From: GW2011-AR15 sp964428335
Lineage (GTDB): Archaea; Nanobdellota; Nanobdellia; Woesearchaeales; GW2011-AR15
DNA: 64,000 nt
Direction of reading: 5' to 3'
Assembly: GCA_964428335.1 (NCBI GenBank)
Contig: CAYRXW010000004.1
Span: forward strand, 62,001 to 126,000
This document shows, piece after piece, positions 43,621-51,670 of this stretch; positions within the stretch are counted from its first letter, which is position 1, and every line of letters begins with the position of its first letter. The notes under the pieces are model-generated. The model did not search any database. It was not told the origin of the DNA and worked only from the letters and a program-made list of their open reading frames with translations. The translations under genes and the position numbers were made by a program.

Positions 43621-46192
43621 TGAAGAGTTGCTTTCATTAATTGCAAAAGATTACGCTGATTACTGGCTTACTGAAGTTAATGGCATTGCAAGGATAGTCT
43701 TGGAAGCTGAAAGGTATGAAGAAACAGATGAAGGAAAAATTGAATATAATGAACTTTATTATTTCACAAAAGCTGCAAAGCTTCTTAAAAAAAGTGGTGC
43801 TCATTTTTTTTCAGATATTGAACTTAAATTGATTCCTGTTGATGATATCAAAAGGGAAGTAAAATCAGAGGGTAACCAGTACGGCAAAGCGTACTTTGGA
43901 TGGAGATTTCTTACAATTCTCAATGACAGGCCGCATTCAACAAGGTATTATCTGCATGCAATAAAGGATAGTGATTTAAAAAGAAAATTTGTTGTTGAAA
44001 ATATCCTTCATACATCAAGGGAAAATGTAAGAGAACTTATTAGATTAGGTCTTCTAGAAACAAGACACACAGAAACATTAGGAAATGTTACAGGAAGATC
44101 CCTTCTTAATGTATATAGGGAAATTGTAAATAGGTTAACTCCTGAATTAATGGGTCACACAAAGTTTCCTACGCTTGATTTGCCAACCACTGAACTAATT
44201 GAAATGATAAAAGAGCAATTCATGCAGGATTACAAAAAAGCCATAGAAAATTATAGCGCAGAAAAAAAAGTCAAATTGGATAAGTGGTATGAATTTGATT
44301 TTGCTGTGAGCCAGCTTAAGACAATGCCAATAATATTTCGGGAACTTATTGAATCAATTGGCCTTGAAGTAAAAAGAAAAGGAAAAACTGAATATGTTAT
44401 AGGACTTGGCATGGCAGCATTTTTCAATATGCCTGTGCTGAAATATTCCTATGATTACGGAACAGTATTTGATACAAGGGGAAACATAAAGCCTCAGGTA
44501 TGCAGGCATTTTTCAATGAGCAGTTCTCAGTTCAATACATTGGTAGATAGGGGAATAATAGATACAAAAAATCCTTCTGTATTTATTGCTTCACTTAGGA
44601 ATTTTTATGGGAGCATTCTTAATAACATGACTTTTGATGAACTTGGAATTTTTCCATATTTAGGAGATTTGGATAAAGCACCTGAGGATAGTTTTAATGA
44701 AGTAGCAATAAAAAGCATGACATATGAAGAATTCTATAAAATATATAATCAAAAATTCAGAAAAGGCTTGATAAAAAACCTGCCAAAGATTGCTGATTAT
44801 TTTGGAGTAAACCTTAAAAAGAAATATACTGCAAAAGAGATAGTTGAAATTTTTGGCATAAAAAGGTCCCCAGTTTCAAGGGCGGATGAAAAAGGAATAC
44901 TAAAAGCTGTGGATGCAAGTGTTCCTTATAATAGAGAATACCATGGATGGTCAGTCGCTCTTCTTGTTTCAATGTATAGGCCCAGGGGGAGATATTATCT
45001 AATTTCTGATGAAGACAATACATTTTGCAGCCCAGATATTGCAAAAAAGCTTAGTATAGATAGGAAGAGTGGCTTTCCTTATTTGACAAAAGAAGAAATA
45101 AAAACAGCCTTGGATTTAGAAATATTTACAAAATTCTACGTTAATAAAAAACCTCAGCTTAAGCCAGGGGAAATATATGGACTCTGGGATGAATTGATTA
45201 AAGATATAAAGGCAGATGATGCTGAATTTGGAAAACTAAAGAATGAAAAGTTAAAAAAAATAAAATCAAAAAGCTCTGCATTAAAAGGATTAACTGCATA
45301 TGAAAAAAAATTCTATGATAATATTATTGGAAAAATTAACGAGATTTCAAAAGAAAGAAATGTATCAATTGATAAGGATTATAGTTTAGATGAAGTAGTA
45401 AAAATATCTGGTTTAAGTCGCTCAGGGATTGCAGCTTATCTTGATAAAGGCATGCTAAAAAAAAGAGGTGAAAATCAGTTCGACAAATATATTGGATGTT
45501 CAGTTGCAATTCTTGCAGGCATGCATGATTTCTCAAAAGCACTGACATTTGATGAGGCAGCAAGTGCACTTTATCTGGATTTAAAGGATATAAATTCACT
45601 TATTAAAAAAAAATATCTGAAAATAGCATATGAAGACCAGGAAAAAATAACAGGGGAATCTGCATATAAAGCATATGTTTCTTTGGTTTCTAAATTAGAC
45701 TATGTAAAGATTGAAAAAAAATTCGGGCTTGATATCCAAAATAAAGATGATATGCGAAAAAAAGAAATGTATTCATCAATACTGCAAAGATTTTTAGAAA
45801 ACTTTGAAGCATTTTTTAAGACTTATGATAAGAATGAAGTTCTAAAAACAATGAGCCTTGAAGATGCAGCAGAGGAATTAGGCACAAATACAGGACTAGT
45901 AAGACTATTCATTTCTGGTAATACCTTACTAACTGATGAGGCCCCTTCAAGAATATATAATGTATCAGTTGAATTCTATAAAAAAAGGCCAAATTTTAGG
46001 AGTGGAGTAACTGTTGAAAAAGCAAAAGAATTGTTTTATGTAAATGATACTGAAATTCAACAGATGGTTCAGTGTGGATTAATAAGGTCTCAAAAGAATG
46101 GGTTATTTCGGGTAGATTCAAGGCTTGCAAGCCTTTATGATTCACTACTTAGGGAAGCAAATAAAGTTCTTTTGGAATATATTAAAGGATAA
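43610..46192 (+). CDS. Giant multi-helix-turn-helix protein (860 aa)
   Basis: Unknown protein made largely of repeated short HTH segments of MerR/excisionase style, each ending in a hydrophobic-Gly-Ile/Leu wing start: TAKEIVEIFGIKRSPVSRAD near residue 406, DEVVKISGLSRSGIAAYLDK near 593, FDEAASALYLDLKDINSLIK near 647, SLEDAAEELGTNTGLVRLFI near 750 and TVEKAKELFYVNDTEIQQMV near 801; more degenerate ones (ENVRELIRLGLLE, SSSQFNTLVDRGIID) occur earlier. The ATG at 43610 overlaps the ParB-like stop; an upstream in-frame start at 43508 would read through that gene. I infer binding to an extended DNA tract. Confidence 0.7.
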   Translation: MVDNEELLSLIAKDYADYWLTEVNGIARIVLEAERYEETDEGKIEYNELYYFTKAAKLLKKSGAHFFSDIELKLIPVDDIKREVKSEGNQYGKAYFGWRFLTILNDRPHSTRYYLHAIKDSDLKRKFVVENILHTSRENVRELIRLGLLETRHTETLGNVTGRSLLNVYREIVNRLTPELMGHTKFPTLDLPTTELIEMIKEQFMQDYKKAIENYSAEKKVKLDKWYEFDFAVSQLKTMPIIFRELIESIGLEVKRKGKTEYVIGLGMAAFFNMPVLKYSYDYGTVFDTRGNIKPQVCRHFSMSSSQFNTLVDRGIIDTKNPSVFIASLRNFYGSILNNMTFDELGIFPYLGDLDKAPEDSFNEVAIKSMTYEEFYKIYNQKFRKGLIKNLPKIADYFGVNLKKKYTAKEIVEIFGIKRSPVSRADEKGILKAVDASVPYNREYHGWSVALLVSMYRPRGRYYLISDEDNTFCSPDIAKKLSIDRKSGFPYLTKEEIKTALDLEIFTKFYVNKKPQLKPGEIYGLWDELIKDIKADDAEFGKLKNEKLKKIKSKSSALKGLTAYEKKFYDNIIGKINEISKERNVSIDKDYSLDEVVKISGLSRSGIAAYLDKGMLKKRGENQFDKYIGCSVAILAGMHDFSKALTFDEAASALYLDLKDINSLIKKKYLKIAYEDQEKITGESAYKAYVSLVSKLDYVKIEKKFGLDIQNKDDMRKKEMYSSILQRFLENFEAFFKTYDKNEVLKTMSLEDAAEELGTNTGLVRLFISGNTLLTDEAPSRIYNVSVEFYKKRPNFRSGVTVEKAKELFYVNDTEIQQMVQCGLIRSQKNGLFRVDSRLASLYDSLLREANKVLLEYIKG

Positions 46193-46250
46193 TCCTATTT
46201 TATCCCACAACCTATTTAAACATCACAATTATTAATTATTTTGGGGAGAA

Positions 46251-47429
46251 ATGAGAAAACAAATCCTATTTGTATTAGTATTAATCCTATTTATCTCTTC
46301 AGTCCATGCTTCTGTGATAGGCGTAAGCCCAAGCGTTGTCAGGTTTCATAAGATGATAAAGGGAGGATATGCTGAGGCTGAAGTTTCTGTAAGCACTTCT
46401 TTTGAAGAGAATATCGGAGCAAAAATTGAGCCAGCAGGTGAGATAGCTGAATGGATTACTTATGATCCTAAAGAAGCTGATTTTGTTTTTTCGCAGGAAA
46501 AACCATACACCTTTTCAATGATAATAGAGCCACCTTTAGATACTCCCAGCGGAAACTATACAGGGCAGCTGAAATTCACAACACAGGAGCTGGCATCTGT
46601 AAACAGTGGGGCAGGCTCATCTGTAATAGCGCAGGTCATAATGCTTATCTATGTTGAAGTTATAGGTGAGGAAGTTATTGCCTGCAGGGCTGGTGCTTTT
46701 TCTGTTGAGAATTCTGAGATAGGTGAGCCTTTTTTAGTAGGCGGAACTGTATATAATGATGGGAACGTAAGGCTTAGGCCTGAGTTCATAATCCAGGTGT
46801 ATGACCAGATGCAGACAAAGATAATCTACACCTCTTCTTTCCTGGGTTCAATGATACTTCCGACAAAGAATAAATACATAATGCAGGAAGTAAGCCACAG
46901 TCTTCCTGTAGGCCAGTATTTTGCCCAGATTACTCTTCCTGAATGCGATGTGACTGACAGGACAACATTTGACGTAGTTGAAAAAGGGCAGATATCTGAT
47001 TCAGGAAGGATGATAGGCATAAGGACCAATCCTAAAGTGAATGCAAATGAACTGATGCCGATATTCCCTGTATTTGAAAACTCCGGGCAAAGAAAGGTCA
47101 CTGCTTTTTTTAAAGGGGAATTAAGAGACTTAAAAACTGACAGGGTTATAAGCGTCCTGGAATCTGAAAAGATTGAAGTAAATCCAAAAGAGACAGTTGA
47201 ATTCAAGATGTATTACACACCAAAAAAATCAGGAGATTATCTTGTTTCAGGAAGGGTGCACTACAATAACAAGATAACTTTTGATGAGCAGAGCAAGGTA
47301 ATAAAAGTTGAGGGCAATGCATTCTCCTTCTCCTGGCTGGTATATCTTCTTGCATATATCATAATAGGGCTTGTTATCCTCATACTGATTGGAAAGATTA
47401 AGAAAGCTAAGAGAAAAAATAGATTCTGA
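46251..47429 (+). CDS. Exported Ig-like protein with C-terminal TM anchor
   Basis: Surface protein of 392 aa. Signal peptide at residues 4-20 (QILFVLVLILFISSVHA), then beta-sandwich domains beginning VIGVSPSVVRFHKMIKGGYAE, a pattern common in archaeal and WxL-type envelope proteins. The C-terminal helix SWLVYLLAYIIIGLVILILI (residues 364-383) is followed by a lysine-rich cytosolic tail, giving a type I topology with the bulk outside. A GGGGAG ribosome site is 5 bp before the ATG. No enzyme motif is present; a scaffold or adhesion role is likely. Confidence 0.75.
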   Translation: MRKQILFVLVLILFISSVHASVIGVSPSVVRFHKMIKGGYAEAEVSVSTSFEENIGAKIEPAGEIAEWITYDPKEADFVFSQEKPYTFSMIIEPPLDTPSGNYTGQLKFTTQELASVNSGAGSSVIAQVIMLIYVEVIGEEVIACRAGAFSVENSEIGEPFLVGGTVYNDGNVRLRPEFIIQVYDQMQTKIIYTSSFLGSMILPTKNKYIMQEVSHSLPVGQYFAQITLPECDVTDRTTFDVVEKGQISDSGRMIGIRTNPKVNANELMPIFPVFENSGQRKVTAFFKGELRDLKTDRVISVLESEKIEVNPKETVEFKMYYTPKKSGDYLVSGRVHYNNKITFDEQSKVIKVEGNAFSFSWLVYLLAYIIIGLVILILIGKIKKAKRKNRF

Positions 47430-47602
47430 TTTAGTTTAGTCTAGCCTGCCAACATTTGTTGGCTGCAACATTCTCAATTTTTTCATAAATGTCTGAAGCG
47501 ATTTTAGAATATCATTAGGGGTGTTAGGGGAGCGTCCCCTAATTCAAAAAATATTTAGTTTTCATTAAAAAAGATAGATTTAATTAAGAAACATCAGGAC
47601 AG
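47430..47602. other. Intergenic region with two hairpins
   Basis: No gene. It contains CCAACA-ttt-GTTGG near 47449-47462 and a perfect hairpin with arms TTAGGGGA (47524-47531) and TCCCCTAA (47535-47542) and loop GCG, preceded by a direct half repeat (TTAGGGGTG at 47515-47523). It separates two convergent genes. The hairpin could act as a terminator for either strand or be the subterminal palindrome of a lost IS200/IS605-type element. Confidence 0.4.
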
Positions 47603-48016
47603 TTACTTGCCTTTCTCGTATGAATAGGCTGGTTTCTGCACTTCCTGAAGCCACATAAGGCCGATTCTCATCATGTCCTTATTGAACTTGTCTGAAACCC
47701 TGTATACTTTTGTGTAAAGGTCGTAATCAATAAGACCCATGCTTTTCATAGGCGTAAGAATCCTGTCATAGAACTGCCTTTTGTTGTAGGAAATCTTGAC
47801 TTTTTTCCCTACATAAGGTGGTTCGTCAATCTCGCCAATCAATTCTCCTTCGTGAAGCTTTGTTGCAAAGAGTGACATCTCTGTTTTAGAAATCTCATTC
47901 TTGTTTTGCTTCATATAATTAATTAGAAGCTTTGCCACGATTTTCTGCTGCTTTGTTGCGAAAATTACTTCGTATACGTCCTCAGGCAGGTTGAACCTGT
48001 CATAGAGTATTACCAT
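47603..48016 (-). CDS. Hypothetical protein with probable winged helix (137 aa)
   Basis: Small soluble basic protein. The layout (KQQKIVAKLLINYMKQN helix, EISKTEMSLFATKL, then YDRILTPMKSMGLIDYD and a beta wing TKVYRVSDKF) suggests a winged helix-turn-helix DNA-binding domain, with an extra helix at the C-terminus. I cannot assign a family or targets. The gene is monocistronic and its start faces the 113-aa gene divergently across 116 bp. Confidence 0.6.
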   Translation of the reverse strand: MVILYDRFNLPEDVYEVIFATKQQKIVAKLLINYMKQNKNEISKTEMSLFATKLHEGELIGEIDEPPYVGKKVKISYNKRQFYDRILTPMKSMGLIDYDLYTKVYRVSDKFNKDMMRIGLMWLQEVQKPAYSYEKGK

Positions 48017-48132
48017 GTGAACCCCCGATTAATATACAAGGAAGTATACAGAGGTTTATATATTTTTCCTAAACGGGTAAATGATGGTTTATCTACAAAA
48101 CTATAAAAACAAAACTGCACTCCTTAGTAAGT

Positions 48133-48474
48133 ATGGATTTCAAAAAAACTCCGGAAGTAAAGGAAGATGCTGAAGTTGTCCACGGGAAGTATCATCCGAT
48201 AAAGGACTGGGTCATGGATGAAAAAGGCTATCTTCTCATAAGAGTGAACAAAAAAGAGCAAAGGCTGGAAGCAGGCCTATGCAAATCAGGCAACCTGATA
48301 GAAAAAGCATTCTATGGAAAGACTCCGCAGGACATCTATTACGAGGTGGCAAAACGCAACCTTTTATCAAAGCCTGAGCATTACGCATATCTTGGAAAGG
48401 AGCTTGAGAAAGCATATCTTGCATTGAAACATAACCTGAATTATGTGCAGGATGATGAGCTGGAAATAAAATAA
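48133..48474 (+). CDS. DUF4346-like small protein
   Basis: Soluble protein of 113 aa resembling DUF4346, a domain known from archaeal MtrA-like and thymidylate-synthase-associated proteins. The recognisable core is DEKGYLLIRVNKKEQRLEAG near residues 29-48, then GKTPQDIYYEVAKRNLLSKP and EHYAYLGKELEKAYLAL, ending NYVQDDEL. In related proteins this region ends with a similar YVQD. The function is unsettled; a cofactor-binding or thymidylate-linked role has been suggested for relatives. No neighbouring gene helps. Confidence 0.7.
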   Translation: MDFKKTPEVKEDAEVVHGKYHPIKDWVMDEKGYLLIRVNKKEQRLEAGLCKSGNLIEKAFYGKTPQDIYYEVAKRNLLSKPEHYAYLGKELEKAYLALKHNLNYVQDDELEIK

Positions 48475-48549
48475 TCACTTAATTTGTTTTTATCATGCTC
48501 GTTAATTTTATATATAACTTAATTTTAACACCACTGTTTAGTGAGAATA

Positions 48550-49503
48550 ATGGTTAAACTACTAAGAACTGCTTACATGCCGGAAAAAGTTTCCTCAAAC
48601 GGTTTTACGCATAATGGCATCCATTATCTTGTTTCTCCGCAGCACATTTTCAGCCTTGAAGAAAGGATAAGTGCTCCTGCAAAAGTAAAAACTGTTGCAA
48701 CTGCCCCAAAAGGTGATAATTTTGAAACTAATGAGGGAAATTTAGCATACCGTTTTGGCCAGATATGGGTAAGGCTTGAAAGCGGCGCAATCATGAATCC
48801 TTTTGACAAAAAAGAAGCCACTGTTGAATTGCCTCCTGGAAGAACGGTATATATTGATGGACACACATTTGCTGAGGAGTCAGCTGGTACTTTACGCAGT
48901 GTTGGAGCAACACTAATTTATGATGCATCTAAATTATCTGAGCCGTTTAATATTGGAAACGGAGTAATAGTAGCAAAAGGAATTTTCGAAAATGATACTC
49001 TCTTCTATCTAAATGGTGAAGTTTTCCATAAATTTCCAGGTGAAATTAAAAAAATGATTCCATTTAATGGAGAAAATGGATTTACTTATCTTGTTACTTC
49101 GGAAAGATCAAGAAATCAAATATTCAGACTTGATGGCAGCGTATATTGGGAACCTGAAGGAGGAGTCACAGGGGCGTATTATTTCAATGACAGGACATAT
49201 GTTCATTTAAAGAATTATAATTCAGGTGGTGTTGATGGATTATTTGACCTTAAAACAAAAAAACAGGTCTTTGACTTATCTAATTTTCAGTCATGGCATA
49301 TTGACTTGTTTTTAGCAGGAGATTCTTTATGTGCCCTAAATTATAGGGAAGGTGAATACACCGTCAGTAGCGATTTAGTGATTAACCAAGATGGTAAATT
49401 CAGAAGGGAAACTTTAAAGAGACCTGTTGCAGTAGTTGATAATTGTGAAACACTTTTACTTGGAGCAAATAATAGGACAGTTTATAGGCTTTCTGTCGAA
49501 TAA
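48550..49503 (+). CDS. Hypothetical beta-propeller-like protein (317 aa)
   Basis: Soluble protein rich in short strands and Gly/Asn turns with repeated F/Y-hydrophobic-xx-G patterns (THNGIHYLVSP, NDTLFYLNGEVFHK, NQIFRLDGSVYWEP, NRTVYRLSVE) spaced about 40-50 residues apart, which suggests a beta-propeller. No signal peptide, catalytic motif or named family. I use the ATG at 48550; a GTG at 48541 is three codons upstream. TATATATAA at 48510-48518 is about 35 bp before the ATG. Propellers usually mediate protein interactions. Confidence 0.6.
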   Translation: MVKLLRTAYMPEKVSSNGFTHNGIHYLVSPQHIFSLEERISAPAKVKTVATAPKGDNFETNEGNLAYRFGQIWVRLESGAIMNPFDKKEATVELPPGRTVYIDGHTFAEESAGTLRSVGATLIYDASKLSEPFNIGNGVIVAKGIFENDTLFYLNGEVFHKFPGEIKKMIPFNGENGFTYLVTSERSRNQIFRLDGSVYWEPEGGVTGAYYFNDRTYVHLKNYNSGGVDGLFDLKTKKQVFDLSNFQSWHIDLFLAGDSLCALNYREGEYTVSSDLVINQDGKFRRETLKRPVAVVDNCETLLLGANNRTVYRLSVE

Positions 49504-49519
49504 ATAAAAAATTTAAAAA

Positions 49520-51463
49520 CTAAACCTCAAACTTCAATTCTCTTTCCTTGATATTCCTAACTAAATTATCAAGAAGCTCTTGTGTCTTCACTCCAAATTT
49601 GACAGCTCCATCAAGAGTTCTTAATGCCAATGTATGATTCTCTACTTCCTTTTCACCTACTGTAAGCATGATAGGAATCTTCCTAAGCTGTGCATCCCTA
49701 ACTTTTTTTGGAATGCTTTCAGTCCTGTTATCAAGCTCAATCCTTATGCCTTTCTCCTTATACATTTCAACAACCTTCTCTCCGTACTTATCGAACTTCT
49801 CAGAGACAGTCATAAGAACAACCTGCACAGGAGACAGCCATATCGGGAACCTGCCTGCAAAGTGCTCAAGCAAAAATCCGATGAATCTCTCATGTGTTCC
49901 CAAAGGAGCCCTATGAATTATCACAGGCTCATGGTCCTTGCCATCTTCACCGACATATTTCAACTTGAATTTTCCTGCCATGAAAAGGTCAATCTGATTT
50001 GTGGAAGCTGTAAATTCCCTTCCTATGACAGATTTCACCTGGAAATCTATCTTTGGCCCATAGAATGCAGCGCCCCCTTTCACAACCTTATATTTGACTC
50101 CAGATTTATTCATAGCTTCCATCATGAGCTTCTCGGCTTCCTGCCACATCTCCTCATTTCCATGATACTTGTTATCATTTGGATCCCTTAAAGCAAGCTC
50201 CATCTGGTATTCTGTTATCCCAAGTTTATTGTAATAATATTCATGCAGCCTGATGACATCAATAAATTCCTGGACTGACTGCTCTTTTGTGCAGTAGATA
50301 TGCGCATCATTCATCTGCATTCCACGTACTCGCATAAGGCCGGTAATTGCACCTGACTGCTCATACCTATGGCAGTGGCCGTATTCTGCAAGCCTTAATG
50401 GCAAATCCCTATACGACCTTGTCCTTGCCCCAAAGACCTTATGGTGGAATGGGCAGTTCATCGGCTTGATATAATACTTCTCTCCGTCTATATCCATAGG
50501 TGAGAACATTGAAGCAGAGTAATGCGGAAGGTGTTCAGAAGTATGGAACAATGCTTCCTTTGTAATAAGTGGAGTTGAAACCCTCTTATATCCCCATTTC
50601 GCTTCTGTCTCCTTAGCCCATTTTTCTAATTCTTCTTTTATTATTGTTCCATTAGGGAGCCATAATACAAGCCCTGGGCCTATGTCTTCATCAATCTCAA
50701 AAATATCCAGCTCTTTACCTAGCTTCCTGTGATCCCTTTTCTCAGCTTCTTCTAAAAGCTTGACATAATCATCCATCTCCTTTTTTGCCAGGAAAGCCTT
50801 TCCATAAATCCTTTTTAATTGCTTATTCTTGCTGTCCCCTCTCCAGTATGCTGCAGCAACGCTCAAGAGCTTGATGAACCCTATCTTTCCTGTCGATGTG
50901 ACATGCGGGCCTTTGCACAAATCAACAAATTCATCTCCTGTCCAATATACTGTAGCTTTCTCTCCTTTACCTTTGATTTCAGAGAGCCATTCCTGCTTGT
51001 ATTCATTCCCTTTGAAGAGCTTTTTTGCTTCCTCAAGAGGAATCTCTTTTCTCGCAATAGGCAAATCCAGCTTGACAATTGCTTCCATCTCTTTCTCTAT
51101 TTTTTCAAAATCATCCGGTGAAAAAGAAACATCTGAATCAAAATCAAAATAGAAACCTTCCTCAGTTGCTGGCCCCATAGCCATCTTTATTTTTCCATGA
51201 TAAAGTTTCAGCATCGCCTGTGTCAAAACGTGTTCAGCTGAATGCCATATCAGTTTCTTGCCTTCCTGGTCCTTGTATGTCAGGATCCTAATCTTAGCTG
51301 ATTTTTCAATCTGCCTGTTCAGTTCATATGTCTCTTCTCCAACAATGATACCAAGGGCAGCCTTCGCAAGTCCCTCGCCTATAGATTTTGCAACATCATA
51401 ACCAGTGATTCCTTTTTCATATTCCCTTACTGTTCCATCCGGGAGTTCAAGTTTTAATTTCAT
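49520..51463 (-). CDS. thrS: Threonyl-tRNA synthetase, bacterial-type architecture
   Basis: ThrRS of 647 aa. Domains in order: TGS (KLELPDGTVREYEKGITGYD, residues 3-60); the editing N2 domain with HSAEHVL near 72; the class II core with MNCPFHHKVF near 335, RMRGMQMNDAHIYC and HRAPLGTHERFIGFLLEH; and the anticodon-binding domain from about 540. Archaeal ThrRS normally has a D-Tyr-deacylase-like editing domain instead of N1/N2, so this copy is of bacterial type. I start at ATG 51463: AGGTGA lies 5 nt before it, and a GTG at 51472 falls inside that ribosome site. It is preceded by a leader ORF rich in Thr codons (51535-51618). Confidence 0.95.
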   Translation of the reverse strand: MKLKLELPDGTVREYEKGITGYDVAKSIGEGLAKAALGIIVGEETYELNRQIEKSAKIRILTYKDQEGKKLIWHSAEHVLTQAMLKLYHGKIKMAMGPATEEGFYFDFDSDVSFSPDDFEKIEKEMEAIVKLDLPIARKEIPLEEAKKLFKGNEYKQEWLSEIKGKGEKATVYWTGDEFVDLCKGPHVTSTGKIGFIKLLSVAAAYWRGDSKNKQLKRIYGKAFLAKKEMDDYVKLLEEAEKRDHRKLGKELDIFEIDEDIGPGLVLWLPNGTIIKEELEKWAKETEAKWGYKRVSTPLITKEALFHTSEHLPHYSASMFSPMDIDGEKYYIKPMNCPFHHKVFGARTRSYRDLPLRLAEYGHCHRYEQSGAITGLMRVRGMQMNDAHIYCTKEQSVQEFIDVIRLHEYYYNKLGITEYQMELALRDPNDNKYHGNEEMWQEAEKLMMEAMNKSGVKYKVVKGGAAFYGPKIDFQVKSVIGREFTASTNQIDLFMAGKFKLKYVGEDGKDHEPVIIHRAPLGTHERFIGFLLEHFAGRFPIWLSPVQVVLMTVSEKFDKYGEKVVEMYKEKGIRIELDNRTESIPKKVRDAQLRKIPIMLTVGEKEVENHTLALRTLDGAVKFGVKTQELLDNLVRNIKERELKFEV

Positions 51464-51527
51464 TTGCTTCACCTTTCATGTTTTAATTAAAGTTTAAGAA
51501 TAAAAAGATTTAGATTTCAGATGCTGG

Positions 51528-51542
51528 CGTGCTTTTAGCACG
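51528..51542 (-). promoter_or_regulatory. Hairpin overlapping the stop of the thrS leader ORF
   Basis: Reverse strand CGTGC-TAAAA-GCACG, a perfect 5-bp stem with a 5-nt loop. It includes part of the last Thr codon and the stop codon of the leader ORF. About 20 nt further downstream is a T5 run (51502-51506), then the thrS ribosome site. A ribosome halted on the Thr codons would cover the 5' arm. A weaker alternative pairing (TGCT with AGCA) overlaps it. Confidence 0.55.
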
Positions 51543-51618
51543 TAACTGTTGTTGTAGTTGTCTTCCTATTAAGAATAAGCAGGATGAATTCCTCAAATTC
51601 CTCATAGTAGTTTACCAT
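51535..51618 (-). CDS. Threonine-rich leader peptide upstream of thrS
   Basis: 27-codon ORF starting ATG at 51618 and ending TAA, fully upstream of thrS. Residues 19-27 read KTTTTTVTC: codons 20-24 are ACA ACT ACA ACA ACA, then GTT ACG TGC. Six of the last eight residues are Thr. The ATG is centred about 27 bp after a TATA box, so it is likely the first codon of a leaderless transcript. A hairpin overlaps its stop. Composition, position and structure match a ribosome-stalling leader that senses Thr-tRNA, as known for bacterial amino-acid operons but not, to my knowledge, established in archaea. Too short for routine gene calling. Confidence 0.6.
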   Translation of the reverse strand: MVNYYEEFEEFILLILNRKTTTTTVTC

Positions 51619-51639
51619 TTAACATAGCTAAAGGGTGGG

Positions 51640-51652
51640 TTATATTTAAAGG
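51640..51652 (-). promoter_or_regulatory. TATA box of the thrS leader transcript
   Basis: Reverse strand CTTTAAATATAAC, centred about 27 bp before the leader ATG and about 180 bp before thrS. It predicts transcription starting at about 51620, so the mRNA would begin at or next to the leader start codon. Confidence 0.55.
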
Positions 51653-51670
51653 TTTTTGCGAAAAAAAGTG

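Noticed and set aside
51473..51640. T-box riboswitch for thrS
   Set aside because: No T-box antiterminator bulge or Stem I features are visible, and T-boxes are bacterial; the Thr-rich ORF explains the region better.
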